Source: Draconibacterium mangrovi
GTDB lineage: Bacteria; Bacteroidota; Bacteroidia; Bacteroidales; Prolixibacteraceae
DNA: 64,000 nucleotides
Reading direction: 5' to 3'
Assembly: GCF_010586825.1 (NCBI RefSeq)
Contig: NZ_JAAAGB010000005.1
Coordinates: forward strand, 248,001-312,000
The first letter of the stretch is position 1; each line of letters opens with the position of its first letter. This document shows positions 44,488-53,500 of this stretch, piece by piece. A program made the position numbers and the translations under genes. The notes beneath the pieces were generated by a model. The model was not told the DNA's origin and ran no database searches. It saw only the letters and a program-made list of their open reading frames with translations.

Positions 44488-46293
44488 ATGAATAATCTAA
44501 AAATGAATTTCCGGAAAATAATATTGATAACAGTGTTTGTACTTGCAGCGGCAGTTGCAATGTGCCAAAACACGCCTGACACTGTTTTTGCATCCGTTTC
44601 GATGGATGCTCCGCACACACACTATTACCAGGTAGAAATGGATTTTAATAGTAATGGTGTGCAAAATTTCGAAGTAAAAATGCCTGTTTGGACGCCCGGT
44701 TATTACTGGATGTTGAACTTTGCCAAAAATGTAACCAGCTTTTCCGCCAGCGATGAAAAAGATAATCCGCTGAAATTTTCAAAAACAGACTTAAATACCT
44801 GGCAAATAAAAAGTGGTGACGCAAAACGAGTAAAAATATCGTACGATGTTTATGCCTACGAACGTTCGGTTGCCGATCCGTGGTTGGACGACGGACGTGC
44901 TTTTATTCAGCCAACCGGTGTTTTTATGTTTTCACAAAAATTGATAAAAAAGCCAGTGGTTCTAAAGGTAAATCCTTATAAAGAGTGGTCGACCGTTACA
45001 ACCGGTTTGGAATGTTTAAACGAAAAAGAACATATCTACAGAGCCCAAGATTTCGATGTGCTTTATGATAGCCCGATTCTTGCCGGAAATATGGAAATCC
45101 TTTCGTTTGAGGTGGATGGAATTCCATATACCATATCAATGGAGAATCCGGCAGAGTTTGACCGTGATACATACATCGGTGATTTCAAAAGAGTAGTAAA
45201 AAGTGCCACTGACTTAATGGGTGATATTCCGTATTCGCACTATTCATTTCTGATCATGGATCAAGGCTTTGGTGGGCTGGAACATAGCAATTCAATGGCT
45301 GTTTTTTCCAATTCAGACTACGATGTTACCAACAGTCAAGGTTACCAATCTTGGCTGGCGTTTATTGCGCACGAATTTTTTCATTTGTATAATGTAAAAC
45401 GTATTCGTCCGATTGAATTGGGGCCGTTCGATTATTGCAACGAAAACCTCACGAATATGCTTTGGGTAGCCGAAGGATTGACGGTTTATTATGAATACAT
45501 GGTGCTGAATCGTGCCGGATTAATGTCGCAGCAGGAGGTGCTCGACGCCTACAGCAAAACCATTGCCAACTTCGAAAATGCCAACGGACGTAAACATTTA
45601 ACGGCCCGTCAGGCAAGTTACGATACCTGGCTCAATTTCTTCAACTGGAACAACCACACTGACAATACTGTCATTTCGTACTATGATATTGGTAATGCCT
45701 TGGGCATGCTGCTCGATTTAAAGATCAGGTACGAAACCGATGGCGAAAAGTCGCTGGAAGATGTAATGCGCACCATTTATAACGATTTCCATAAAAAGCA
45801 AAACCGCGGTTACACCGACGAAGAATTCCGCGAAGTTTGCGAAACGATTGCCGGATGTTCACTGAAAGAGATTTTTCATTACGCCGAAACAACAAAGCTT
45901 ATGGATTACCAGAAATACCTGGACTATGTGGGGGTAAAAATGAATCTCAAGCCAACCAAAACTGTGTCGTTCGGACTGACTTTGCGAAAACCTGGAGAGG
46001 GCTGGCAAATCACCGACATTGACCGAAATTCGCCGGCATGGCAAATTGGTCTGAGTATAAACGACCAAATTCTTGCCGTTAACGGAACAGCAGCAAATGA
46101 AGCGCTGATCGGTTCGTTAACGCATCCTGAAAAACAAGGTGAAATTACACTGAAAGTAAAACGCAGAAGCGGCGAGAAAGAATTTACCATCCCGACTTTT
46201 GAACAGGAATGGTGTGATTATAAAATGCAGGTGAAAACCGATATTAACGATAACCAAAAACAATTACTGGAGAGCTGGATTCTCGAAAAATAG
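44488..46293 (+). CDS. M61 glycyl-aminopeptidase-like protein with PDZ domain
   Basis: The 601-residue protein has a signal peptide (about 7-27), an N-terminal beta-sandwich typical of M61 (MPVWTPGYYWMLNF), a zinc catalytic domain with H295-E296-x-x-H299 (FIAHEFFHLYNVKRIRP) and third ligand in WVAEGLTVYYE, and a C-terminal PDZ domain (about 500-590; ITDIDRNSPAWQIGL). M61 enzymes remove N-terminal Gly or Ala from peptides in the periplasm. A TTG two codons upstream and an ATG at 44503 are alternative starts. It is followed 8 bases later by GH43, so it belongs to the PUL transcript. Confidence 0.92.
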   Translation: MNNLKMNFRKIILITVFVLAAAVAMCQNTPDTVFASVSMDAPHTHYYQVEMDFNSNGVQNFEVKMPVWTPGYYWMLNFAKNVTSFSASDEKDNPLKFSKTDLNTWQIKSGDAKRVKISYDVYAYERSVADPWLDDGRAFIQPTGVFMFSQKLIKKPVVLKVNPYKEWSTVTTGLECLNEKEHIYRAQDFDVLYDSPILAGNMEILSFEVDGIPYTISMENPAEFDRDTYIGDFKRVVKSATDLMGDIPYSHYSFLIMDQGFGGLEHSNSMAVFSNSDYDVTNSQGYQSWLAFIAHEFFHLYNVKRIRPIELGPFDYCNENLTNMLWVAEGLTVYYEYMVLNRAGLMSQQEVLDAYSKTIANFENANGRKHLTARQASYDTWLNFFNWNNHTDNTVISYYDIGNALGMLLDLKIRYETDGEKSLEDVMRTIYNDFHKKQNRGYTDEEFREVCETIAGCSLKEIFHYAETTKLMDYQKYLDYVGVKMNLKPTKTVSFGLTLRKPGEGWQITDIDRNSPAWQIGLSINDQILAVNGTAANEALIGSLTHPEKQGEITLKVKRRSGEKEFTIPTFEQEWCDYKMQVKTDINDNQKQLLESWILEK

Positions 46294-46301
46294 ACAAGAA
46301 A

Positions 46302-48440
46302 ATGAGGAAATTTCTAATGAGCATGATTGCGGGAGTTTTTATCCTGTCGTCGTGCGGAAATAAAGCAACAGAACAAAAAACAACACACATTTCTAACCCG
46401 GTTTTGCCCGGTTGGTTTGCCGATCCTACAATTAAAAAGTTTGGCGATATTTTTTATATCTACGCCACAACCGACAATGAAATGCTGGCATCGGGAGCAC
46501 CAACTGTTTGGTATAGTCGCGATCTGCAAAACTGGTACAACTACATTATGGAAGTGCCAACTTTAAATTCGGTGGCGCTGCGCAACTTTTGGGCACCCGA
46601 TATTATGCAGGGTGAAGATGGCCGTTATTACCTGTATTTTGGGAACTGTCAGGCAGGATGTAACATTTACGGCTATGTTTCGGATTCGCCGGTTGGCCCG
46701 TGGGAAAAATTGCACGACGATGATACACCGGTAATTGCGCAAAATTATCCGATCGACGGGTTTCCATCGTTGGATGCTCAGTTTTTTCAGGACGATGATG
46801 GCCGCATTTATGGCTACTGGGGAACCTGGGTGCACTACAACAGCGGTTATGCGGTTGGCGAGTTAAATGCAGAAACTATGGATGTAATGTCAAACTCCAC
46901 AAATATTCCGCTGGTACAAACGCCAAATCCTTTCGAGGCTGCTTACATGATGAAAAAAGGTGATAAATACATTTTGATGTACTCAGCCGAATCGTGCCAC
47001 AACGAAACATACAAGGTGTTGTATTCATACGCAAACGATCCGTACGGGCCATTTACTCCGGGAGAAAATAACCCGATTTTACAGACCAGCGAAGACGGAA
47101 CAACTCACGGACCAGGACACCACTCGGTGCTGGAAAATGGCGACGATTATTACATCGTTTACCACAAACACGATGTTCCGTTTACTGCTGGTGGAATGGC
47201 GCGTCAGGTGTGTATCGACAGCATGATATTTGAAAACGATTCAACGATAAAAGCGGTGGTGCCATCGCAAAAAGGTATCAAGGCTTTTATTCCGAGTGAA
47301 GTGCCGGAAGATATTGCTTACAAGGCAACTGCGTCGGCTTCGTCGTTTTATCATTTGCAATCACCGGCTTACGATTACAAATATTTGCCTGATTATGCGT
47401 TTGATAACGACAATGCTACCATGTGGAAAGCTGCCGACAATACTTTTCCGCAAAGCCTGTCGGTTGATTTGGGCGAAGAAAAGAACATTAAACGTATAGC
47501 CACACAGTTTGAATTCTCTCCCTACTATTATCAGTACAAAATTGAATATTCTACCGATAACACAAATTGGGAAGTATATGCCGACCGCTCGGATAACCGC
47601 ATACCGGGAAGCCCGATGATCGACGATCATGACGTGAGGGCGCGCTTCGTGAAACTTACCATTCAGGGAACCGAAAAAACCGGAACATACGCCGCGGTGT
47701 GGAACATGAAAGTATACGAGGAAACATTCGATATTCCTTTGAACCTGGTGAATAAACCATCGGAAAATGAGCAGGGAGCAGCAAGTTCACAAAGCATGAT
47801 TGTTGGTTTTGATGCAAATTCACTTTCCGGTAAATCGTTCGATAAACTGGCAAATGCTGGTTCGTTAGGTGGCGATTTGGTTCGAAAAGGAAATGTAAAG
47901 ATCGTTGCCGATAAAGAAAGCGGAGCAAAGGCAATTGAATTCTCAGGAGGAGCTTTGGAATTGGACGGAATTGCTGTTCCAAAAAGTTTAGAATGGAACG
48001 GTGCCTTTACAGTTTCTACCTGGGTGAAGAACCCGGAAGTAAGCGACAGAGACGAGTGTCTGGCTTCATGGTGCGACAGAAGCGCGCATTACCTGGCCAA
48101 TTCGTACAACGCAGTTCATTACAATAAAAGTAACTACGGGGCGGTAGCTCATCTCGACGGGCATTTTGACTTGCCGTATAACAAAGTTCCCGAAGCCAAT
48201 AAATGGCACCACATTGTTGTAACATTCGATGGGGTAGTGGAAAAGGTTTATGTGGATGGCTTGTTGGACACTGCTCAAAATATGCTGTTATCGTCGGCAA
48301 TTGAAAATGCAAAGATCAGGATTGGAGCTTCGGATGCAAGTGAATTCTACACCGGACTTATGGCTTCTTTTCAAATGTATGATTATGCTTTGTTGCAATC
48401 TGAGATTGCAAAGGTTTACCACGAATCAGCTTTGAAATAA
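46302..48440 (+). CDS. GH43 lipoprotein glycosidase with F5/8C-like and LamG-like domains
   Basis: The 712-residue protein has a lipobox (ILSSC, C18) with no acidic run after it, so a periplasmic location is likely. A five-bladed GH43 propeller spans about 30-330 with base D41 (WFADPTI), pKa-modulating D158 (PSLDAQFF) and acid E212 (NPFEAAY). An F5/8-type-C-like domain (about 345-475) and a LamG-like jellyroll (about 500-705) follow. GH43 enzymes act mainly as alpha-L-arabinofuranosidases or beta-xylosidases; the ara operon next door favours arabinose release. It is the last gene of the enzyme block, followed by a terminator. Confidence 0.93.
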   Translation: MRKFLMSMIAGVFILSSCGNKATEQKTTHISNPVLPGWFADPTIKKFGDIFYIYATTDNEMLASGAPTVWYSRDLQNWYNYIMEVPTLNSVALRNFWAPDIMQGEDGRYYLYFGNCQAGCNIYGYVSDSPVGPWEKLHDDDTPVIAQNYPIDGFPSLDAQFFQDDDGRIYGYWGTWVHYNSGYAVGELNAETMDVMSNSTNIPLVQTPNPFEAAYMMKKGDKYILMYSAESCHNETYKVLYSYANDPYGPFTPGENNPILQTSEDGTTHGPGHHSVLENGDDYYIVYHKHDVPFTAGGMARQVCIDSMIFENDSTIKAVVPSQKGIKAFIPSEVPEDIAYKATASASSFYHLQSPAYDYKYLPDYAFDNDNATMWKAADNTFPQSLSVDLGEEKNIKRIATQFEFSPYYYQYKIEYSTDNTNWEVYADRSDNRIPGSPMIDDHDVRARFVKLTIQGTEKTGTYAAVWNMKVYEETFDIPLNLVNKPSENEQGAASSQSMIVGFDANSLSGKSFDKLANAGSLGGDLVRKGNVKIVADKESGAKAIEFSGGALELDGIAVPKSLEWNGAFTVSTWVKNPEVSDRDECLASWCDRSAHYLANSYNAVHYNKSNYGAVAHLDGHFDLPYNKVPEANKWHHIVVTFDGVVEKVYVDGLLDTAQNMLLSSAIENAKIRIGASDASEFYTGLMASFQMYDYALLQSEIAKVYHESALK

Positions 48441-48495
48441 ATGGCTTAATCGTATAAGAGATTCAATTAAGAAATAATAGTACATAGTACTCGTA

Positions 48496-48524
48496 ACAAA
48501 GGAGCTTTTTGGCTCCTTTTTTAA
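48496..48524 (+). terminator. Terminator after GH43
   Basis: AAAGGAGC (48498-48505) pairs with GCTCCTTT (48512-48519) with a 6-base loop, followed by T residues. It ends the PUL enzyme block before the ara operon. The rest of the 48441-48758 gap holds the araR promoter and operator. Confidence 0.75.
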
Positions 48525-48712
48525 GTAGAATGAATTTAAATACCTACTTGGTGAAGAAACATAAACCGCTTGGTTGTAGGATAAATTCGTAATTTGCGAA
48601 TGATTTGTAAAGATCAGAAAATTAAATTGTTGTGCTGGTTGTGGTCTTGGCGTGACAAAGATTTTTATTTATGTTTTTCAGCATAAAAATTCATTTTGTC
48701 AGATCTTAAATA

Positions 48713-48742
48713 ATAAAAGTTAAAAATACTTTTATAGATTTG
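48713..48742 (+). promoter_or_regulatory. Candidate AraR operator and -7 element upstream of araR
   Basis: ATAAAAGT (48713-48720) and ACTTTTAT (48728-48735) form a perfect 8-bp inverted repeat with a 7-base spacer. TAGATTTG at 48735-48742 fits the -7 consensus and touches the repeat, the geometry of an autorepressed promoter. The same left arm and spacing recur upstream of araA at 49446-49468. Confidence 0.65.
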
Positions 48743-48758
48743 TTCCATCAATATTACT

Positions 48759-49439
48759 ATGAAACATTATACTAAACATCCGAAGCATTTTGTAGCAGTT
48801 GATTGCGTAATACTGGGGTACGACGAAGGTGAACTTTGTTTGTTGCTTTATCCGCGGGGTTTTGAGCCATCAAAAGGAGCGTGGTCTCTTATGGGAGGAT
48901 TTGTTCAGGATGGAGAATCGTCGGACAATGCCGCCAAGCGCGTATTAAAACAAACCATAGGTCTTGAAGATATTTTTATGCAGCAGGTGGCTGCATTTGC
49001 CAATCCCGACCGCGATCCGGAAGCAAGGGTAATTAGTCTTGCCTATTATGCATTGGTGCGAATGGACGAACACGATAAAGCCTGTGTCAGAGAGAATGGT
49101 GCACATTGGTGGCCCATTTCAGAATTGCCGGAAATGATCTTTGATCATGGCAAAATGGTGGAACAGGCACTGGTAAAACTGCAACAGGAAGCAGGCTATC
49201 GCTTAATAGGAAAAGAGCTGCTGGCCGATAAATTTACCTTACTTCAATTACGCAAATTATACGAAGCTATATTTCAGCGTGAATTCGATCCCGGAAACTT
49301 CAGAAAGAAAATATTATCACTTGATGTGTTGGAGCGCCTGAATGAAAAAGATTTATCAGAATCGAAAAAAGGTGCTTTTTATTACACCTGTAAAAACGAA
49401 GTTACAGAGCGCGGTCTCGACCGAATTGTAAAAGTTTAA
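48759..49439 (+). CDS. araR: NUDIX-type transcriptional regulator of L-arabinose use
   Basis: The 226-residue protein has an N-terminal NUDIX domain (about 8-145) and a C-terminal winged helix-turn-helix (about 155-225). The NUDIX box is degenerate: after GGFVQDGES the expected REUxEE reads RVLKQT, so the catalytic glutamates are missing and it should bind rather than hydrolyse a ligand. It matches the NrtR-related AraR of Bacteroides thetaiotaomicron, which represses arabinose genes and is released by L-arabinose. Direct placement before araA supports the name. It is likely autoregulated through the adjacent inverted repeat. Confidence 0.92.
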   Translation: MKHYTKHPKHFVAVDCVILGYDEGELCLLLYPRGFEPSKGAWSLMGGFVQDGESSDNAAKRVLKQTIGLEDIFMQQVAAFANPDRDPEARVISLAYYALVRMDEHDKACVRENGAHWWPISELPEMIFDHGKMVEQALVKLQQEAGYRLIGKELLADKFTLLQLRKLYEAIFQREFDPGNFRKKILSLDVLERLNEKDLSESKKGAFYYTCKNEVTERGLDRIVKV

Positions 49440-49445
49440 AAGCAT

Positions 49446-49468
49446 ATAAAAGTAATATATACATTTAA
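49446..49468 (+). promoter_or_regulatory. Candidate AraR operator upstream of araA
   Basis: ATAAAAGT (49446-49453), a 7-base AT spacer and ACATTTAA (49461-49468) repeat the araR-upstream element: identical left arm, same spacer length, right arm with two changes. The right arm also contains TACATTTA, one mismatch from the -7 consensus, so binding would block the araA promoter. Confidence 0.6.
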
Positions 49469-49484
49469 AATAAAATCAAAGAAT

Positions 49485-50996
49485 ATGAGCAGTACATTAA
49501 AAGAAATGGAAGTATGGTTTGTAACAGGTAGCCAACACCTTTACGGACCTAAAACATTGGAGCAAGTTGCAGAGCATTCAAAAGAAATTGCTGCTGCTTT
49601 TGACGCATCTACAGAAATTCCGGTAAAAGTTGTGGTTAAACCAACAGGAACCGGATCAAAAGAAATACACCGGATTTGTAAAGATGCAAACAGCAATGAT
49701 AACTGTATTGGTATCATTACCTGGATGCACACTTTCTCGCCTGCAAAAATGTGGATCCATGGATTGAAAGAATTAAACAAACCATTGTTGCACCTGCATA
49801 CTCAGTACAACAAAGAAATTCCATGGAACGAAATCGATATGGATTTCATGAACTTGAACCAGAGTGCACACGGCGACCGGGAATTCGGTCACATTACCGC
49901 ACGTATGCGTTACAACCTGAAAATGGTTGTAGGTCACTGGCAGGATCCTAAAACCGTTTCACAGGTTTCTTCATGGGCGCGCGTAGCTGCTGCATGGGCT
50001 GATTCGCAAGATATGTTAATTGTGCGTTTTGGCGATCAAATGAACAACGTGGCAGTTACCGATGGTGATAAAGTAGATGCTGAAAGAGTTTTCGGATATC
50101 ACGTAGATTACTGTCCTATTGCCGAGCTTGTTGCCGTACAAAATAAAGTAACAGACGAAGAAGTTGCTGAATTGGTAAAAGTTTACGAAGCAGAATACAA
50201 TTTTGCGGATAGCTGTAAAGAGGGGGGGAAAGATCGGAAGCAGGTAGCGCATGCCGCTAAAATTGAAATTGCTTTGCGTCGCCTGTTAGAAGCAAAAGGA
50301 GCGAAAGCTTTCACAACTAACTTCGACGATTTGGAAGGTATCGATCAGTTGCCAGGTTTAGCGTCGCAGCGTTTAATGGCTGACGGATATGGATTTGGTG
50401 CTGAAGGTGACTGGAAAACTGCAGCTTTATGCCGTACGATGTGGTTTATGAGCCAGGAAATGCCAGACTATAAAGGATGCTCTTTCCTGGAAGATTATAC
50501 TTTGAACTTCGATGGTGAAAACAGTTCAATTCTACAGGCACACATGTTAGAAGTTTCTCCGTTAATTGCCGATGGCAAACCAACTCTTGATGTACTTCCA
50601 TTGGGAATTGGTGGTAAAAACGATCCTGCACGTGTTATCTTCAAAAGTAAAACGGGACCTGGTGTTGCCGCTACAGTAGTAGATATGGGAAGCCGTTTCC
50701 GTATGATCATTAACGCAGTAGATTGTATCGAATCAAAAGACCTTCCAAAATTACCGGTAGCAAGTGCGCTTTGGATTCCACAACCTAATTTCGAAGTAGG
50801 TGCAGCTGCATGGATTTTGGCCGGTGGTACACACCACACCAGCTTCTCTTACGACCTTTCTGTTGAAGACTTACTGGACTTTGCTGAAATTGCAGGAATC
50901 GAAGCTGTAGTAATCGACAAAGACACTACCATTCCTACGTTCAAAAAAGAACTGCGCTGGAACGATCTTTACTATCATTTGGCCAAAGGATTATAA
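49485..50996 (+). CDS. araA: L-arabinose isomerase
   Basis: The 503-residue protein has the full length of AraA and characteristic segments such as EVWFVTGSQHLYG at the N-terminus, ITWMHTFSPAKMWI, LNQSAHGDREFGH, the metal/catalytic Glu region DGYGFGAEGDWKTAALCR and GGTHHTSFSYDL. It interconverts L-arabinose and L-ribulose in the cytoplasm using a divalent metal. It is the first catabolic gene after araR, with its own candidate operator, and is followed 34 bases later by the symporter. Confidence 0.97.
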   Translation: MSSTLKEMEVWFVTGSQHLYGPKTLEQVAEHSKEIAAAFDASTEIPVKVVVKPTGTGSKEIHRICKDANSNDNCIGIITWMHTFSPAKMWIHGLKELNKPLLHLHTQYNKEIPWNEIDMDFMNLNQSAHGDREFGHITARMRYNLKMVVGHWQDPKTVSQVSSWARVAAAWADSQDMLIVRFGDQMNNVAVTDGDKVDAERVFGYHVDYCPIAELVAVQNKVTDEEVAELVKVYEAEYNFADSCKEGGKDRKQVAHAAKIEIALRRLLEAKGAKAFTTNFDDLEGIDQLPGLASQRLMADGYGFGAEGDWKTAALCRTMWFMSQEMPDYKGCSFLEDYTLNFDGENSSILQAHMLEVSPLIADGKPTLDVLPLGIGGKNDPARVIFKSKTGPGVAATVVDMGSRFRMIINAVDCIESKDLPKLPVASALWIPQPNFEVGAAAWILAGGTHHTSFSYDLSVEDLLDFAEIAGIEAVVIDKDTTIPTFKKELRWNDLYYHLAKGL

Positions 50997-51030
50997 TTAG
51001 AAACTAAATCAAAAAAATAAATCAACTTTT

Positions 51031-52710
51031 ATGGAATTACTAGATTGGATTGTAATTGGCCTGTTTGGTGCTGCACTTATCGGCATTATCGTTTGGGTTT
51101 TAAGTCAGAAAGAAGAAACTTCAGGCGACTATTTCCTGGCAGGACGTGATGCCTCGTGGATTGCGATTGGAGCTTCGATTTTTGCTTCGAATATCGGATC
51201 AGAGCACCTTATTGGATTGGCCGGTGCCGGTGCCTCAAGTGGTATGGCAATGGCGCACTGGGAAATTCAGGGATGGATGATCTTGATTCTCGGCTGGGTG
51301 TTTGTACCGTTCTATTCACGAAGTATGGTGCTTACCATGCCCGAGTTTTTGGAACGCAGATATAATCCCGAGTCAAGAACAGTACTGTCACTTATTTCTT
51401 TGGTAAGTTATGTACTTACAAAGGTTGCGGTAACGGTTTATGCCGGAGGATTGGTATTCCAGCAGGTTTTTGGTATCGAAACCATGTGGGGAATCGATTT
51501 CTTTTGGATTTCGGCTATTGGTTTGGTGTTGTTAACTGCGCTTTATACCATTTTCGGAGGAATGAAATCGGTGTTATACACCTCGGTACTTCAAACACCT
51601 ATTCTGCTTGGTGGATCGCTGGTAATTGTGGTGCTTGGTTTAAAAGCTGTTGGTGGCTGGGATCAGGTTCTGGAAATTGCTGGTGCAACCCAGGTTAACG
51701 AATATGGCGACAGTATGATCAACCTGATCAGGGACAACCGCGATGCCGATTTCCCATGGCTGGGTGCTTTAATCGGCTCCAGTATCATTGGTTTCTGGTA
51801 TTGGTGTACCGACCAGTTTATTGTGCAAAGGGTGCTTTCAGGTAAAAACGAAAAACATGCACGTAGAGGTACAATCTTTGGTGCTTACCTGAAATTGTTA
51901 CCGGTATTCCTGTTCCTTATTCCTGGTATGATTGCTTATGCAATGAGTGCCAAAGGAAACGTAATGCTGAACGGCGAATTATATACCTTGCCAAGTGCCG
52001 ATGCTGCTTTCCCGTCGTTGGTGGCCCAGTTGCTGCCTGCCGGTATTAAAGGTTTGGTAGTTTGTGGTATTTTGGCTGCTTTGATGAGTTCGCTGGCTTC
52101 GCTGTTTAACTCTTCGGCGATGTTGTTTACCATCGACTTCTACAAACGATTCAAACCGGAAACTCCGGAGAAAAAGCTTGTTAAAATTGGTCAGGTTGCA
52201 ACAGTTGTAATCGTAATTCTGGGTATCCTTTGGATTCCGATTATGAGAAGTATTGGCGATGTGCTTTACGAATACTTACAAGACGTACAATCCGTTCTGG
52301 CTCCTGGTATTGCCGCAGCATTCCTGTTGGGTATTACGTGGAAACGTGCTTCAGCCCAAGGTGGATTCTGGGGACTGATGGCAGGATTTATAATTGGTAT
52401 TACCCGTTTGGGTGCCAAAGTGTATTACGAGAATGTAGAGGGAGCAGCCGACAACTTGTTTAAAAGCCTGTTTTTCGATATGAACTGGTTGTTCTTCTGC
52501 GGATGGATGTTGTTGGTATGTTTGGTAGTGGTTATTGTTGTAAGTTTGTTAACCAAAGCGCCAAGTGCCGAAAAAATTCAGGGCTTGGTATTCGGAACTA
52601 ATACACCGGAGCAAAAAGCTGCTACTCGCGCCAGCTGGAATGGCTGGGATGTATTCCATACCGCTGTTATCCTTGGATTGACAGTAGCGTTTTACATCTA
52701 CTTCTGGTAG
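51031..52710 (+). CDS. Sodium/solute symporter (SSS family), probable L-arabinose importer
   Basis: The 559-residue inner-membrane protein has about 14 hydrophobic segments and SSS signatures: GDYFLAGRDASWIAIGAS, SNIGSEHLIGLAGAGASSG, YTIFGGMKSVLYTSVLQ and FWYWCTDQFIVQRVLSGKN. SSS transporters of the SglT type take up monosaccharides with Na+. Its position between araA and araD makes L-arabinose the probable cargo. It is co-transcribed with araD, whose ATG follows 17 bases after its stop. Confidence 0.93.
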   Translation: MELLDWIVIGLFGAALIGIIVWVLSQKEETSGDYFLAGRDASWIAIGASIFASNIGSEHLIGLAGAGASSGMAMAHWEIQGWMILILGWVFVPFYSRSMVLTMPEFLERRYNPESRTVLSLISLVSYVLTKVAVTVYAGGLVFQQVFGIETMWGIDFFWISAIGLVLLTALYTIFGGMKSVLYTSVLQTPILLGGSLVIVVLGLKAVGGWDQVLEIAGATQVNEYGDSMINLIRDNRDADFPWLGALIGSSIIGFWYWCTDQFIVQRVLSGKNEKHARRGTIFGAYLKLLPVFLFLIPGMIAYAMSAKGNVMLNGELYTLPSADAAFPSLVAQLLPAGIKGLVVCGILAALMSSLASLFNSSAMLFTIDFYKRFKPETPEKKLVKIGQVATVVIVILGILWIPIMRSIGDVLYEYLQDVQSVLAPGIAAAFLLGITWKRASAQGGFWGLMAGFIIGITRLGAKVYYENVEGAADNLFKSLFFDMNWLFFCGWMLLVCLVVVIVVSLLTKAPSAEKIQGLVFGTNTPEQKAATRASWNGWDVFHTAVILGLTVAFYIYFW

Positions 52711-52727
52711 AATAAAAAGAATAAATT

Positions 52728-53411
52728 ATGCTTGAACAGTTAAAAGAAGAAGTTTTTAAAGCGAACCTGGAACTGGTTGAACTCGACCTGGTAATTTTTA
52801 CCTGGGGAAATGTGAGTGCTATCGATCGCGAAAAAGGTTTGGTGGTAATTAAGCCAAGCGGAGTTTCGTACGAAGATATGAAAGCCAGCGATATGGTGGT
52901 TGTTGACATGGAAGGGAATGTGGTTGAAGGAAATCTGAAACCATCGAGCGACACCGCAACTCACCTGGTGCTTTATAAAGCTTTTGAAGGAATATCGGGA
53001 GTTGTACACACGCACTCGGCCTGGGCAACCAGCTGGGCGCAGGCCGGAAGAAGTATTCCTGCTTTGGGTACAACACATGCCGATTATTTTTACGGTGCAA
53101 TTCCTTGTACCCGTAAACTTACAGAGGAGGAGGTAACTTCAGCATACGAAGAGGAGACCGGAAACGTAATTGTGGAAACTTTCGGGGGACTTGATCCGGT
53201 GGCAATTCCGGGAGTTCTGGTAAATAACCACGGCCCGTTTTCGTGGGGAACAAGTGCCCATAGTGCCGTTCATAATGCAAAAGTTATGGAAGAAGTGGCA
53301 AAAATGGCGCACACTACTTTACAGTTAACTCCGGGAGCTGAGATCGATCAATTTTTATTAGATAAGCATTACCTGCGCAAGCACGGTAAAAATGCATACT
53401 ACGGACAGTAA
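52728..53411 (+). CDS. araD: L-ribulose-5-phosphate 4-epimerase
   Basis: The 227-residue class-II aldolase/epimerase fold protein has [21 protein letters not shown] near the N-terminus, zinc-ligand histidines in [14 protein letters not shown] and a third in NNHGPFSWG, plus the conserved tyrosine in the C-terminal [14 protein letters not shown]. It converts L-ribulose-5-phosphate to D-xylulose-5-phosphate, feeding the pentose phosphate pathway. Length and motifs are typical of AraD. A hairpin follows before araB. Confidence 0.96.
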   Translation: MLEQLKEEVFKANLELVELDLVIFTWGNVSAIDREKGLVVIKPSGVSYEDMKASDMVVVDMEGNVVEGNLKPSSDTATHLVLYKAFEGISGVVHTHSAWATSWAQAGRSIPALGTTHADYFYGAIPCTRKLTEEEVTSAYEEETGNVIVETFGGLDPVAIPGVLVNNHGPFSWGTSAHSAVHNAKVMEEVAKMAHTTLQLTPGAEIDQFLLDKHYLRKHGKNAYYGQ

Positions 53412-53441
53412 TTGTCCATCAGTTACAAAAATTAAAGGACG

Positions 53442-53488
53442 AAAAGTTGGTGGAGAAGTGAATTCTCCACCGGCTTTTGCTCCTTTTT
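53442..53488 (+). terminator. Hairpin with T tract between araD and araB (attenuator-like)
   Basis: GGTGGAGAA (53449-53457) pairs perfectly with TTCTCCACC (53463-53471); outer AAAAG and CTTTT extend the stem around two-base mismatches. A T-rich run follows. It lies inside an otherwise continuous operon, so it may act as partial terminator or message stabiliser. Confidence 0.65.
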
Positions 53489-53500
53489 AAATCAAAAGAA

